64,000 nt of DNA from positions 124,001-188,000 of the forward strand of contig CALMUP010000027.1 in NCBI GenBank assembly GCA_937872895.1. Reading direction: 5' to 3'. Under the pieces are notes generated by a model. The model searched no databases, was not told the origin of the DNA, and saw only the letters and a program-made list of their open reading frames with translations. This document shows positions 18,201-28,818 of the stretch, one piece after another. Source of the DNA: an uncultured Verrucomicrobiota bacterium (GTDB lineage: Bacteria; Verrucomicrobiota; Kiritimatiellia; CAIVKH01). Made by a program: the position numbers and the translations under genes. Position 1 is the first letter of the stretch; every line of letters begins with the position of its first letter.

Positions 18201-21089
18201 CGACGGATTGCCGGTATCGAAGATGGGCAGGTGCTTCCAGTCATCGGAATGGTGGTGGATGTCGAGCTGCGTGTAGGCCAGTTCGTCGAGGCCATAGTGG
18301 TTGGCGAAATACCCTTCGTCGATCCGGTCGCGGATGTCATGGACGCCCCAGTATTCGCCGTCGATGAAGACCACCGCCGGGCGGGTGGAGAGGTGGTCGA
18401 TGCCGGTATGCGCCACCAGCTTCGACATCAGCGAGTCGCGGAGGATGGACTGGGCCCAGTCATTGCCGCCGTTGCGGAGGATGAAGGTATCGAAGGTGTT
18501 GATGTTCTTGTCGGGGAACAGCTGGTAACTGAACTCGTTGCTGCCCTGCAGGGCCCGAGAATACACGCGAAGACTCTTGCGCGGGTGGCGGCGGCTCATG
18601 TTGCCGTTGATACGCAGCCCGACATCGGCGGTAAAGCCGAGGGCGCCATTCTCCTCGTAGAACTCAAGGTGCCCCTTTCGTTCCCAGGCGCGTCCGGACT
18701 GGGTAAAGTTCTCGTAGGTACCGGGCACGTAGATGCCGGTCGCGCTGCCGAACAGGTTGGACGGCGTGGTGGCGATGGAAATGACCGGCATCGAGTAGCG
18801 GTTTGCTCCGGAGGGGTGGATGACATACGAGCGGGTGGTGATCATGCTCGGCAGGGCATTGGTCTTGAAGGCCCGGGCGCGCAGCACGTTCAGCTTGAAC
18901 ACTTCGCCGGGATTGACCCAGTTTTCCTCGAAGGTCGAATCGCCGTTGCTGGTCTGGATGTTGGCATACTGGTTGGCCTGCCCGACCCGGCTGCTCATGG
19001 TGATCGGGCCGGTATAGACCGGCGAGGAGGCGGTCGGCTCGGAGCCGTCCAGCGTGTAACGGATCACCACGGAACCGCTGGTGCTGGACACCCCGACATT
19101 GACCGAGGAGGTGTAGAAGCCGCCGGGCACCGAGAAGACCGGGGCGCTGGCGACTTCGGGCTGGCCGGCCGAGCTGTTCGGGTAACCGGGGGTGGCGCCA
19201 TCCTTGTCGAAGTAGTGCCAGGCGGATGTGCTGTTGTTCACGCGACCGTACGCGATGTCAATGGTGAGCGGGATGGCCGGTGTTTCGTCGAGGGTGACCC
19301 CGCCGGGGGTGGTCAGGCGCAGCGGTTCACCGCCGGCGCTGATGCTGAAGTTCGCGTGGAGGTCGGGGCGGTGGAAGAGGCGGTTTCCGGCGATGGGGCG
19401 TTCAAACGAACTGTTGGGGAGCTGCCATCCGACGGCGAGGTTGTCACCGCCCGTGCCCTGTTTCATGATCGCGGAAATGTAGTAGGCTTGGCCGGCGTAG
19501 AGGTAGATCTGGGACGATTGCTGCTGGCTATACTTGTCCCACTGGCGCGAGGCGGTCCATCCGGGTACCGAGGCGATGGGCGTGGCCGAGGCGGGGTTGC
19601 CGTTGGTGCTCAGGAGCAACACGGAATAATCATCGCTCGCGATATAAAAACGATACAGGCCGGAGGTGGGTGCGACCACGTAGCCGTGGATGCGCTGGCC
19701 GTAGTTGATGCCATCGCCGGAGGGGGCCTCGAAGAGGTTCGGCACGATACTCCGGTCATCCGGGCGCAACGGATACCGGGAGTTGTTGGTCAGGGCGGCC
19801 ACGGTTTCCCCGTAGATGGTATGCCAGATGTCCCGGCGAAGGCCGTTGGTCAACGTGCTGCCGTCGGGACGACGGTCCTTGCTGGAGGCCCAGACGAGGA
19901 CACAGGCACCGGTCTGCACGGTCACTGAAGGGAACGTCCACTTGTAGGGCTGACCAAGGTTGTCGGTGAGGCCGTAGCCATCGAGGTTGACCGCTTCGGT
20001 TCCGGCATTGAAGATCTCGATCCAGTCCGAGTTGTCGCCATCCTCGTCGCGAAGCGTCTCGCGGTTGGCCGAGGAGATCTCGTTGATGCGCAGCACCGGC
20101 GGGGCGGGTGTGCGCACGACATCGATCGTGCTGGAGCAGGTCGCGCCGGTCGAGGTGGCGGAGACAATCTCGATGTCGTTGAAGTATGCGTTGTAATCGG
20201 ATCCGGAACCGGCGTTCGAGTTCCACATCCGGACGCGGGTGATGTCGCGGCTGGAGGCACCGCCACCAAGCGTGCCGGTGAAGTTGGTCGGCGAACCGCC
20301 GACCTTGGTGATCGTGGCGGAAAACGAATTGGTTCCGGTCAGCACCACGGAGATGTCGAAGCCATCGCCGGTCCAGCCGATGCCGGTATTTCCCTGGTCG
20401 GTCATTCGATAGACGGATTCGCCGCCGATGAACCAGAACTGCCAGAGGTTCGAGCCGCTGCCGTTCTGCAGGGCGAGACCGACACCGCCGCCAGTCTGGA
20501 TCCAGTTGTTCTGCATGCGGGCCTTGAATGTCTGCCCAACTTCAAGTTTGTTGGTAAAGGTGCGGATCGCCTGTGTATTGTGGCCGCCGTTGGCATACAT
20601 GCCCCAGGCGCGGCTGCCGATCTTGACCGCGCTACCCGAGCCCATGAAGAAGCCTCCATTGGCCGGATTGCCCGCTGACGTGCTGAGCGACCAGGCATTG
20701 AAACCGGACCCGCCGTTGCTGTTGTTTGTCCAACTGCTGTTGTAGGCCGTATTGGTGCCTCGATCGATGGCGATGGTGGCAGGCGCGACTTGTTCGGCAG
20801 CGGTAACGGTGATGGCATTGGTTCCCAACGACACGGGAACGGAAGCGATGGACCATGCGGTTGCGGCGGTGATGCTGCCGGACGATCCGCTCAGGGCGTT
20901 GGTCCAGCGGATCGTGCCGCCGAGGGTGTTTGAACCTGCCGTGCCCTGGACCGTCACAGAAGCCACGGTGACCGTACTTACGGCGGAAGGATTGGTGATG
21001 GAGATGCTGCAGCTTCCATCAGCCGGAACGCAACGGAACCAAGCCAGCGTCCCGCACAACAACACGAACCGAACGCGCGATGTCTTCAT
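15219..21089 (-). CDS. Giant secreted CotH-kinase protein with lamin-tail, PA14 and chitobiase-type modules
   Basis: This 1956-residue secreted protein starts at an ATG with GGGGGA seven bases upstream; a signal peptide spans about residues 1-27. Modules in order are: an Ig-like domain (SISITNPSAVSTV); a roughly 190-residue beta-sandwich module; a lamin-tail domain (LRINEISSANRETLRDEDGD); PA14 (GYVVAPTSGLYRFYIASDD); a chitobiase/HEX C-terminal Ig domain (RYTLDGSEPTASSPVYTGP); a CotH kinase-like domain (WERKGHLEFYEENG, SILRDSLMSKL, GNTDWPGNNARVWR, WMFFDTDLGLG); an InlB-like domain (FRFVEWVAV); a second copy of the sandwich module; a discoidin-like domain; and a cadherin-like domain (DPNSDPLTYSAQ). 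CotH domains are atypical kinases, but in this large PVC architecture the role is unknown. Cell-surface or extracellular carbohydrate or matrix binding is likely. Confidence 0.85.
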   Translation of the reverse strand: MKTSRVRFVLLCGTLAWFRCVPADGSCSISITNPSAVSTVTVASVTVQGTAGSNTLGGTIRWTNALSGSSGSITAATAWSIASVPVSLGTNAITVTAAEQVAPATIAIDRGTNTAYNSSWTNNSNGGSGFNAWSLSTSAGNPANGGFFMGSGSAVKIGSRAWGMYANGGHNTQAIRTFTNKLEVGQTFKARMQNNWIQTGGGVGLALQNGSGSNLWQFWFIGGESVYRMTDQGNTGIGWTGDGFDISVVLTGTNSFSATITKVGGSPTNFTGTLGGGASSRDITRVRMWNSNAGSGSDYNAYFNDIEIVSATSTGATCSSTIDVVRTPAPPVLRINEISSANRETLRDEDGDNSDWIEIFNAGTEAVNLDGYGLTDNLGQPYKWTFPSVTVQTGACVLVWASSKDRRPDGSTLTNGLRRDIWHTIYGETVAALTNNSRYPLRPDDRSIVPNLFEAPSGDGINYGQRIHGYVVAPTSGLYRFYIASDDYSVLLLSTNGNPASATPIASVPGWTASRQWDKYSQQQSSQIYLYAGQAYYISAIMKQGTGGDNLAVGWQLPNSSFERPIAGNRLFHRPDLHANFSISAGGEPLRLTTPGGVTLDETPAIPLTIDIAYGRVNNSTSAWHYFDKDGATPGYPNSSAGQPEVASAPVFSVPGGFYTSSVNVGVSSTSGSVVIRYTLDGSEPTASSPVYTGPITMSSRVGQANQYANIQTSNGDSTFEENWVNPGEVFKLNVLRARAFKTNALPSMITTRSYVIHPSGANRYSMPVISIATTPSNLFGSATGIYVPGTYENFTQSGRAWERKGHLEFYEENGALGFTADVGLRINGNMSRRHPRKSLRVYSRALQGSNEFSYQLFPDKNINTFDTFILRNGGNDWAQSILRDSLMSKLVAHTGIDHLSTRPAVVFIDGEYWGVHDIRDRIDEGYFANHYGLDELAYTQLDIHHHSDDWKHLPIFDTGNPSPAMTNDFLDILTRAGNNEFASSGSFTTLNSRIDVDNYIDYNIYEIFAGNTDWPGNNARVWRTVAADNSPGAHPRHDGRWRWMFFDTDLGLGLPYSYNPGYNADVNLHAAFNTLAFATATNNFSFGNSLNATLLLRKSLDNPVFKARFINRFADLLNSSLATNRTLPVFDAMRNLYAPEMTEHKNRWYYPTGWSGSVQRIHGYLSVRPGHVWGHLRDHFNLSFPVGLTVQVTNTTQGAVMVNSLLIDSNTAGVAGTYPWSGEYFSEHAVTLTAVPKPGFRFVEWVAVTSSVSAQASDDATNYSNWTNNSNLGSGFAAWSLQTTSGNSSQNGHFLSAGPPKRWGLYANSSQEANAYRTFSSAMVSGQTFRARFAHGNINSGASVGIALRNSSDQPLWELYFGGGGSHYTLNGSSSGIPFTTQGIDVEVTLTGTSNYAAKIRAGGTLYAFTGNLQNHANKSISRFRAWNYTAGNENNLLVQNLSVVTKVASAPAFYSTNQTITVSLAGDAEFKAVFEEIPPEPESELIHYWNFNNTGTLLTPTYTAGGATWTVTNGPTTEVTSGTGQDFFGENARNGDAASSHLRVNNPIGATMTVKLPTTGYEDILVKYESRRSGSGAGSQIVDYTLDGTNYTTYTTLSPVDGTPVLYTFDFTAVPGADDNPNFIVRITFAQGGGGTAGNNRFDNFTVEGVALPLPNLPPYVVQAPGLQSLIENDSATLISLASVFADPNSDPLTYSAQSDNTNVVLAGISSGNLVLAPESRGQATITVTADDGETTPAQTSFRALVFPEPHILELGSVGFTQWFTNQAAGTYPPHMLFLQGVENDSTITSKLEHAYHIPAADAAHTNDANFPYAATSRTRINGLGTNGVSFINTGRGRDLGAALMAVDTLNLDGASVTWTGGTVNPNVRVYAVRLQYRVGVTGEFQNVLNGTNIVEYVRNASAGHSQVIGPVTLPAEAIGEEHVQLLWRYYLLSGTSGARAELRVDEILVAPEE

Positions 21090-21346
21090 AGATATGTCCC
21101 CCAAACAATCTAGAAGCCAACCGTTGCACCGATCATACGGAACCCTCAAACGCTAATGCTTGACAAATATCGCTCAAACATCGGCAGAAATAATGCAGCG
21201 GGGATCGGCTGATCGGGAGGGATGATCATGCGGGAATGGATTGAATCGTGTTGCGAGGACGGAATTGCACGTCCTGATACGCACAAGCGGCCGGGATGCC
21301 GCAGCGGTTCGCGGCAGTGGAAGCCGGTCTCTCGTACATAATGCGT
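21090..21346. other. Intergenic region upstream of the CotH gene
   Basis: This 257-base gap should contain the CotH promoter on the minus strand; no convincing -35/-10 pair stands out. On the plus strand a 37-codon ORF (21228-21341) has a good GGGAGG site seven bases before its ATG, but its product (MREWIESCCEDG...) has no recognisable features, so I do not call it a gene. Confidence 0.35.
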
Positions 21347-22603
21347 TCAGAAACGGCTGATGTCGCGGCCGAAGATCCAGGTCTTCATCCAGTCGAACAG
21401 GACGAGGATCTTGTTCTTGAAGCTGACGAGTTTGGTGAGGTAGGCGGAACGCCAGAAGATCCAGGTGGCGAAGCCGTGGCCCTTGAGGTAGCCGGTGTCG
21501 GCGAGGGCGCGACGGTCGCCGATGTAGGCGAGCATGCCCATGTGGCGGTAGTTGAAGGCGCGGCCGGGTTTGCCGCGGGCGAGGGTATTGAGCTGGCGGG
21601 CGAGGTATTCGCCTTCCTGCTGGGCGACCTGGGCGGTGGCGGGGAGTTCGTCACCGGCGCGGGTGGCGCAGTCGCCGATGGCGTAGATGGATCTGGCGGG
21701 ATCGACGGCGAAGGTTTCATCGGTGACGAGGCGCTGGCCGCGGGCCTTGGGGAACGGAAGGGCGGCGACCAGCGGGGTGGCGCCGATGCCGGTGCTCCAG
21801 ACGACGAGGCCGGCGGGGAGTTCGGTGCCTTCGGCGAGCACGACACCGCGGGCGGTGACCTCTTTCACCATCGCGCCGGTGCGGACCTCGATCTTCGCGC
21901 GGGCGAAGCGCTTGAGGGCGTAGTCGCTGAGTTTCCGGTCGAACATGTTCAGGATGCCGGCCGAGGCTTCGACGAGGGTGATGCGTGCGGCCGGCACGAG
22001 GTCGGGGAAGGCCTTGATGAGGTCGTCCTCGAGGAAGTCGTGCAGCTCGGCGGCGAATTCCACGCCGGTGGGTCCGCCACCGACGATGACGAAGTGGAGC
22101 AACCGGTCGCGGTCCTCGCCGGCGAGCGGATTGTAGGCGCGCTCGAAACATTCGATCACGCGCTGGCGGATCGCGCGGGCGTCGGCCAGTTCCTTGAGGA
22201 ACAGGGCATGTTCGCGCACGCCGGGGATGTTGAAGGTCTTGCTTTCGGCACCGACGGCGATGACCAGGACATTGTAGCTGAGGATGAAGGTGTCGCCGTC
22301 GAACTGGCCTTCGAAGGTGGCGAGCTTGGTGGTGGTGTCGATGGCGGTGCACCGCGCCTGGTAGAAGGTCAGGTGGGTCTTGCGCTGCAAGGCACGCACC
22401 GGCTCGATGATGCTGCGGAACTCGAGGGTGCCGACGGTGGTGCTCGGCAGCAGCGGGGAAAACAGGAAGTGGTTGCGCGGGCTGGCGACGAGGATGTCGT
22501 AGCAATCGGGATCGATGCGGTGCAACAAACTGAACGCGGCGAAGCCGGTGCCGAGCACCAGCAACTTGGGCTTGCCCGGCGTACCGGGCGATGTCGGGAT
22601 CAT
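21347..22603 (-). CDS. ndh: Type II NADH:quinone oxidoreductase (NDH-2)
   Basis: This 418-residue flavoprotein oxidises NADH and reduces membrane quinone without pumping protons. Two Rossmann motifs are visible: the FAD-binding LLVLGTGFAAFSLLHRI (near residue 20) and the NAD-binding FVIVGGGPTGVEFAAEL (near 170). The second FAD motif is IYAIGDCAT (near 305), and NDH-2 motifs include AVGAESKTFNIPG, AQVAQQEGEYLA and the C-terminal amphipathic, Trp-rich WIFWRSAYLTKLVSFKNK for peripheral membrane attachment. The ATG at 22603 is chosen because AAGG lies upstream and the Rossmann motif follows at the usual distance; an ATG ten codons earlier lacks a ribosome-binding site. Confidence 0.92.
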   Translation of the reverse strand: MIPTSPGTPGKPKLLVLGTGFAAFSLLHRIDPDCYDILVASPRNHFLFSPLLPSTTVGTLEFRSIIEPVRALQRKTHLTFYQARCTAIDTTTKLATFEGQFDGDTFILSYNVLVIAVGAESKTFNIPGVREHALFLKELADARAIRQRVIECFERAYNPLAGEDRDRLLHFVIVGGGPTGVEFAAELHDFLEDDLIKAFPDLVPAARITLVEASAGILNMFDRKLSDYALKRFARAKIEVRTGAMVKEVTARGVVLAEGTELPAGLVVWSTGIGATPLVAALPFPKARGQRLVTDETFAVDPARSIYAIGDCATRAGDELPATAQVAQQEGEYLARQLNTLARGKPGRAFNYRHMGMLAYIGDRRALADTGYLKGHGFATWIFWRSAYLTKLVSFKNKILVLFDWMKTWIFGRDISRF

Positions 22604-22719
22604 GGCGGAGGCCTTGGGTTGAAAGCCGATCATTATACGCCGAATCTTCCCCGCGGCAATACCGCACATGGCGAGGAGGCATGCCCCCCGAACAAGGCGT
22701 CTGGGCGGCGAACCGACGG

Positions 22720-23274
22720 TTACTTCAGCCAGATCCTGTCGATCTCGAGGCGGAAGGATTCGGCGGTGCCGTTGGCGATCATCAGCCGGACCTGGGCGAG
22801 GGTCTTGCCGGGAAAATTCGGCTTGTCGAGGCGGTCGCCGCGGCGTACCGGGACGAGGGCGTTGAACGGGATCTCCACGGTTTCCCATTCCCCGCTGGTG
22901 GCGAACTCGGCCTCGTAGTAGTGCCAGGCATCGGGCTCGGCCTCGACGAGCAAGCGGTAGCGCTTGCCGTCGCCCTTCACCCGCAGAAAGGCGGAGCGGT
23001 AGGCCGAAACATCCATTGGCTCCAGGTAACATTGCACCGACGAAAACCCCCCATCGTTTTCAAGCGAGACCTCGCCGGAAAACACCCCATGCCCGTCCTC
23101 GCTCACGGCGAAGCCACCCTTGGACAATCCACCCATCACCCCGTCATCCTCCACGGTCCATCCGCCCGGACCCGCGCCCGGCGTAAAGTCGTGGATGGTT
23201 TTTTCCGGGGCGGTTTCCGCCCGGGCGGTCGCGGCCGCGAGGGCACAGGTGAACAGGAATATGGCGTATTTCAT
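22720..23274 (-). CDS. Secreted CIA30-family (NADH:ubiquinone oxidoreductase intermediate-associated protein 30-like) protein
   Basis: This 184-residue protein has a signal peptide (MKYAIFLFTCALAAATARA). Residues 25-184 match the CIA30 beta-sandwich: FTPGAGPGGWTVEDDGVMGGLSKGG, GVFSGEVSLENDGGFSSVQ, then RVKGDGKRYRLLVE and LDKPNFPGKTLAQVRLMIANG. In eukaryotes CIA30 helps complex I assembly. Bacterial members are often annotated as CBM11-like or of unknown function, and the signal peptide here argues for a periplasmic or extracellular binding role. It sits just upstream of the NDH-2 gene on the same strand (116 bases apart), which may be coincidence. Confidence 0.8.
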   Translation of the reverse strand: MKYAIFLFTCALAAATARAETAPEKTIHDFTPGAGPGGWTVEDDGVMGGLSKGGFAVSEDGHGVFSGEVSLENDGGFSSVQCYLEPMDVSAYRSAFLRVKGDGKRYRLLVEAEPDAWHYYEAEFATSGEWETVEIPFNALVPVRRGDRLDKPNFPGKTLAQVRLMIANGTAESFRLEIDRIWLK

Positions 23275-23324
23275 GCACCCATCATACGCCGCGAAATGCT
23301 CGCTGCCAAACCGGGTTTGTCCTA

Positions 23325-23369
23325 TCCAGGGATTGGAACTTCGGCGCGGCGCGTTTTCCAATCCTTGGA
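23325..23369. repeat. Inverted repeat TCCAGGGATTGGAA / TTCCAATCCTTGGA
   Basis: Two 14-base arms (23325-23338 and 23356-23369) are complementary except for one G-T position, separated by 17 bases. The pair lies between the divergent CIA30 and tsaE genes, where both promoters should be. A single arm of the same motif (TCCAATCCCTGGA) recurs at 49005-49017. Confidence 0.7.
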
Positions 23370-23388
23370 CACCCGGCCCGGTTCGCGT

Positions 23389-23841
23389 ATGATGCGCGCC
23401 ACCGTGAACGAACCGAGTGCCATACAATCCGACAGTCCGGAGGAGACCGAAGCCTGGGCCGCCGCCTGGGCGAAGGGTCTGCCCGACGGAACGGTCATCG
23501 CCTTGCGCGGCGATCTCGGCGCGGGCAAGACGTGTTTCGTGCGCGGCCTGGCGGCGGGGCTCGGCATCACGGCGTCGGTACACAGCCCCACCTTCACCCT
23601 GATCAACGAGTACCGCGGGCCACGCTGCCTGTTCCACCTCGACCTCTACCGCCTTGCCGGGGCGGAGGACGCGTGGGAGATCGGGATCGACCAGTACCTG
23701 CCTGGCGACGGGATCACGGCCATTGAATGGGCCGAGCGTATCTCCGCGCTGCTACCGGTCGACACGATCGAGGTCACCCTTGAACACGGCGACGAACCCC
23801 ACCAGCGGACCATCCGCGTCGTGCACGGGGTGCGCCCATGA
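23389..23841 (+). CDS. tsaE: tRNA threonylcarbamoyladenosine biosynthesis protein TsaE
   Basis: This 150-residue P-loop ATPase is needed for t6A37 modification of ANN-decoding tRNAs together with TsaB, TsaC and TsaD. It shows Walker A ([17 protein letters not shown]), the TsaE motif [10 protein letters not shown], the HLDLYRL motif and Walker-B-like [10 protein letters not shown]. The start is ambiguous: two tandem ATGs (23389, 23392) and a GTG (23404) are in frame with no strong ribosome-binding site; all give a normal family length. Its stop overlaps the tsaB ATG as ATGA. Confidence 0.93.
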   Translation: MMRATVNEPSAIQSDSPEETEAWAAAWAKGLPDGTVIALRGDLGAGKTCFVRGLAAGLGITASVHSPTFTLINEYRGPRCLFHLDLYRLAGAEDAWEIGIDQYLPGDGITAIEWAERISALLPVDTIEVTLEHGDEPHQRTIRVVHGVRP

Positions 23842-24461
23842 AGACCCTCGCCCTCGATTGCTCCACCCCGCAGGCCAGCATGGCGTTGTTCGAGGACGAT
23901 AGGCTGGTCGCGGAGACCGGCTGGTTCGAGGAACGGTCGCGCCACGAACGCCTGTTTGACGCGGGTGCAGAGCTGATGCATGAGGCCGGCTGGCGGTGGG
24001 AGGAGCTGGAGCTCTTCGCGGTCGGTCGAGGACCGGGCGCGTATTCCGGCCTGCGGGTCAGCCTGCTGGCCGCACAGGCATGGGCAGCGCCCGGCAGGCG
24101 ACCTGTGGTCGCGGTCAGCAGCATGGAGGCGTCCGCGCGGGTTTGGCTGGAGGCCACCGGTTCGCCCTCGCTCTGGGTGGTCGGTGATGCCCGGCGTGCG
24201 ACGTGGTGGTATGGCGAGGTGATCCGGGGGCAAACCGGTACGCCGGTGCCCTGGCGGGTCGCCCCCTGCACCGAGATCGAACGCATCATCCCGGCGAACG
24301 TCCCGGTAGCTACGCCTCATCCGGTGGTCGTCACCACCTGGCCCACCGCCCATGTAATGATCCCGGACGCACCAGCCATTGCCCGCCTCGCCAGGACCCG
24401 CCTACATTCAAGCGTTCCACCGGAACCGCTCCTCCCCCTTTATCTGCATGCCGCCGTGTAG
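23838..24461 (+). CDS. tsaB: tRNA threonylcarbamoyladenosine biosynthesis protein TsaB
   Basis: This 207-residue actin-like ASKHA protein is the partner of TsaD in the t6A complex. It starts with TLALDCSTPQASMALF and contains VGRGPGAYSGLRVSLLAAQAWA, the TsaB signature loop, followed by VAVSSMEA and VVGDARRATWWYGEV. It lacks the metal-binding histidines of TsaD, as expected. It is translationally coupled to tsaE, a common bacterial order. Nothing notable lies between its stop and sucA except a short direct repeat (GAATCCACTT/GAATCCACTC) near 24513. Confidence 0.9.
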   Translation: MKTLALDCSTPQASMALFEDDRLVAETGWFEERSRHERLFDAGAELMHEAGWRWEELELFAVGRGPGAYSGLRVSLLAAQAWAAPGRRPVVAVSSMEASARVWLEATGSPSLWVVGDARRATWWYGEVIRGQTGTPVPWRVAPCTEIERIIPANVPVATPHPVVVTTWPTAHVMIPDAPAIARLARTRLHSSVPPEPLLPLYLHAAV

Positions 24462-24592
24462 CAACGGGTTCGGTTGATGCATGCCACGGCGACGCCCATC
24501 CGATTTCCTCCGAATCCACTTGAATCCACTCGGGCCGCGGAGGATACTTACCTAATCTATTTTTGCCGTTTATTCGCGGTGGAATGAACCCT

Positions 24593-27486
24593 ATGACACG
24601 ATCATCCAGCTCGTCGCACATCTATGCCGGCAGCGCCGATTTCCTCGACAGTTTGTACCACCAATACCTGAACGACCCCACGGCGGTAGAGGAACGGTGG
24701 CGGGTATATTTCGACAGCCTGCGCAACGGCCATGGCGATGACCGCGAGCCGACCCAGGAGGAAATCCGTGCCTATTTCAAGGAAACGGCACCGGCGCGTC
24801 CGGGTGCGGCGTACTCGATGCAGGGCGTCCACAGCCTCGAAATGGCCCGCAAGCAATCGGCCGTGCTGCGCATGATCCACGCCTACCGCCTGCTCGGGCA
24901 CCTGCGGGCCGCCGTGGACCCGATCAAGTTGCGCGGCGTGCCGCACATCCCCGAACTCGAGCCGATTTACCATGGGCTGACCGAGCAGGACATGGGCCTG
25001 GTGTTCAACACCGGCGGCCTCGGCGGGCGTGCCGAAATGCCGCTCTCCGAGATCATCGAGATGCTCAAGGAAACCTACACCGAGAGCATTGGCGCGGAGT
25101 TCATCCACATCTCCGATGTCGAGCAGAAGGAATGGATCCAGCACCAGCTTGAACTGACGCGCACCAATCCGGATTACCCGTCCGACTTCAAGCTGCGCCT
25201 GCTGGAACGGCTGACCGCGGCCGAGGGCCTCGAGACCCACCTGCACCAGAAGTACGTCGGACAGAAACGGTTTTCGCTCGAGGGTGGCGAAGGGCTCATC
25301 ACGATGATCGACGAGATCGTTCATCGCGGCGGGACGCAGGGCCTCGAGGAGATCGTGATCGGCATGGCCCACCGCGGCCGACTGAACGTGCTGGTCAATG
25401 TGATGGGCAAGTCGCCGGCCGAGCTGTTTTCCGAGTTCGAGGGCAAGCACGCCTGGCGCAACGGGGCCACCGGCGACGTGAAGTACCACCAGGGGTATTC
25501 GTCCGATGTGATGACTCCCGGCGGCCCGGTCCACCTCGCCCTCGGCTTCAATCCGTCGCACCTCGAGATCGTCGCGCCGGTGACCATGGGATCGGTGCGC
25601 TCCCGCCAGGAACGCCGCACCGAGCGCGGCACCGACAAGGTGCTCGCGGTGATGGTGCACGGCGACGCCGCGCTGGCCGGCCAGGGCGTCGTCTACGAGA
25701 CCGCCCAGCTCGCCAAGGTCCGGGGCTATTCGGTGGGCGGCTCGATCCACCTCGTGGTCAACAACCGCATCGGCTTCACCACCAGCCATCCGCAGGACGC
25801 CCGCTCGTCGCACTACTGCACCGATGTCGGCAAGGTGATCCAGGCCCCGATCTTCCATGTCAACGGCGACGACCCCGAGGCGGTGGCCTTCATCACCCAG
25901 CTCGCCCTGAACTTCCGCATGCGGTTCCGCACCGACGTCTTCATCGACCTCGTCTGCTACCGGCGGCACGGCCACAACGAGGCCGATGAACCGGCCGCGA
26001 CCCAGCCGATGATGTACAAGAAGATCCGCAAGCAGGACACCACCCGCAAGATCTACGCCGACCGCCTCGTCGCGGAGAACATCATCACCGCGCAGCAGGC
26101 CGACGACCTGCTCAAGGCCTACCGGGCCAAGCTCGAGGCGGGTGAACAGGTTGTGGAAGGCCTCGTCGAGGACGCGCCGAACGTGTACCGCACCGACTGG
26201 CGGAAATTCCTCCAGGCCCGCTGGTTCGACGCCGCCGACACCGCGGTGCCGATCGCCCGCCTGAAGCGCCTGGGCAACCAGTTGAGCACCCCGCCCGAGG
26301 ATTTCGAGCTGCACCCGCGCGTGGCCAAGATCTACGACGACCGCGTCAAGATGGCTGCCGGCGCGTTGCCCATCGACTGGGGTTTCGCCGAGATCATGGC
26401 CTACGCGACCCTGCTGGAGGACGGCTACAAGATCCGCATCTCCGGGCAGGACAGCGGACGCGGCACCTTCTTCCACCGCCACGCCGTCCTGCACAACATG
26501 ATCAACGGCGATGAATTCATCCCGCTGCAACATGTCGCGGAAAATCAGCCCAAATTCACCGTCATCGACTCCATCCTCTCCGAGGAGGCCGTGCTCGGGT
26601 TCGAATACGGCTTCAGCGCCGCCGATCCCAACTCCCTGGTCATCTGGGAGGCGCAGTTCGGCGACTTCGTCAACGGCGCGCAGGTGATCATCGACCAGTT
26701 CATCGTCGCCGCCGAACAGAAGTGGGGCCTGCTGACCGGCCTGGTGATGTTCCTCCCGCACGGCTGGGAAGGCCAGGGTCCCGAGCACACCTCGGCGCGC
26801 CTCGAACGCTTCCTGCAACTCTGCGCGCAGGACAACATCCAGGTCTGCTACCCGACCACCGCCGCGCAGATGTTCCACATGCTGCGCCGCGAGATGGTAC
26901 GGCCCTACCGCAAGCCGCTCGTGGTCATGACCCCCAAGAGCACCCTTCGCCGCAAGATCTCCTTCAGCACGCTCGACGAACTGGCCACCGGCGGCTTCCA
27001 GATGGTGATCGGCGAGATCGACCCGATCGACCCCGCCGCCGTGGAACGCGTGGTCATCTGCTCCGGCAAGGTGTATTTCGACCTGCTCGAGCAGCGGCGC
27101 GAGACCGGCATCGCCAACATCGCCCTGCTCCGCCTCGAGCAATTGTACCCGTTCCCCGCCGAGGTGCTGATCGCCGAGCTCGCGAAGTTCCCCAACGCCA
27201 CCGAGATCTGCTGGTGCCAGGAAGAGCCGCAGAACCAGGGCGCGTGGTACTCGATCCAGCACGCCATCCGCACCTGCCTGACCGACAAGCAGACCCTCTA
27301 CTATGCCGGACGCATGGCCATGGCCGCCCCGGCCGGTGGCGACTACCACAAGTCCGTCGAGCGCCAGCGCACGCTGGTCAACCACGCGCTGACCCTCGCC
27401 ACCGCATCGACCAAACGCGACCTCAGCCAGGTTCCGCAACTCACCGCTTCCCAGCCGATCCACCACCAACTTGGAGAAAAACGCCC

Positions 27487-27490
<4 letters not shown>
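24593..27490 (+). CDS. sucA: 2-oxoglutarate dehydrogenase E1 component
   Basis: This thiamine-diphosphate enzyme of about 965 residues decarboxylates 2-oxoglutarate in the TCA cycle and passes the succinyl group to SucB. The N-terminal motif [27 protein letters not shown] matches the E1o-specific extension. Family motifs follow: [58 protein letters not shown], the ThDP motif region VNGDDPEAV, and [18 protein letters not shown]. The C-terminal half has [31 protein letters not shown] and [23 protein letters not shown]. The ATG at 24593 is preferred because GGTGG lies about ten bases upstream; another ATG at 24584 touches that site. It overlaps sucB as ATGA. Confidence 0.96.
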
Positions 27491-28800
<1,310 letters not shown>

Positions 28801-28818
28801 GAACGCTGGAATACCCCC

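Noticed and set aside
21160-21186. Plus-strand promoter TTGACA near 21160
   Set aside because: No -10 box lies 16-19 bases downstream (the nearest AATAAT is about 22 bases away), and no supported plus-strand gene follows.
21228-21341. 37-codon ORF with a good Shine-Dalgarno site upstream of the CotH gene
   Set aside because: No recognisable features, Cys/Arg-rich composition and no neighbour that implies a role; recorded only as an intergenic note.
24602-27469. 955-codon open frame antisense to sucA (and a 1031-codon one over 27343-30438)
   Set aside because: These are GC-bias shadows of the sucA, sucB and lpd genes; their products are low-complexity Val/Gly/Asp-rich strings without family motifs.
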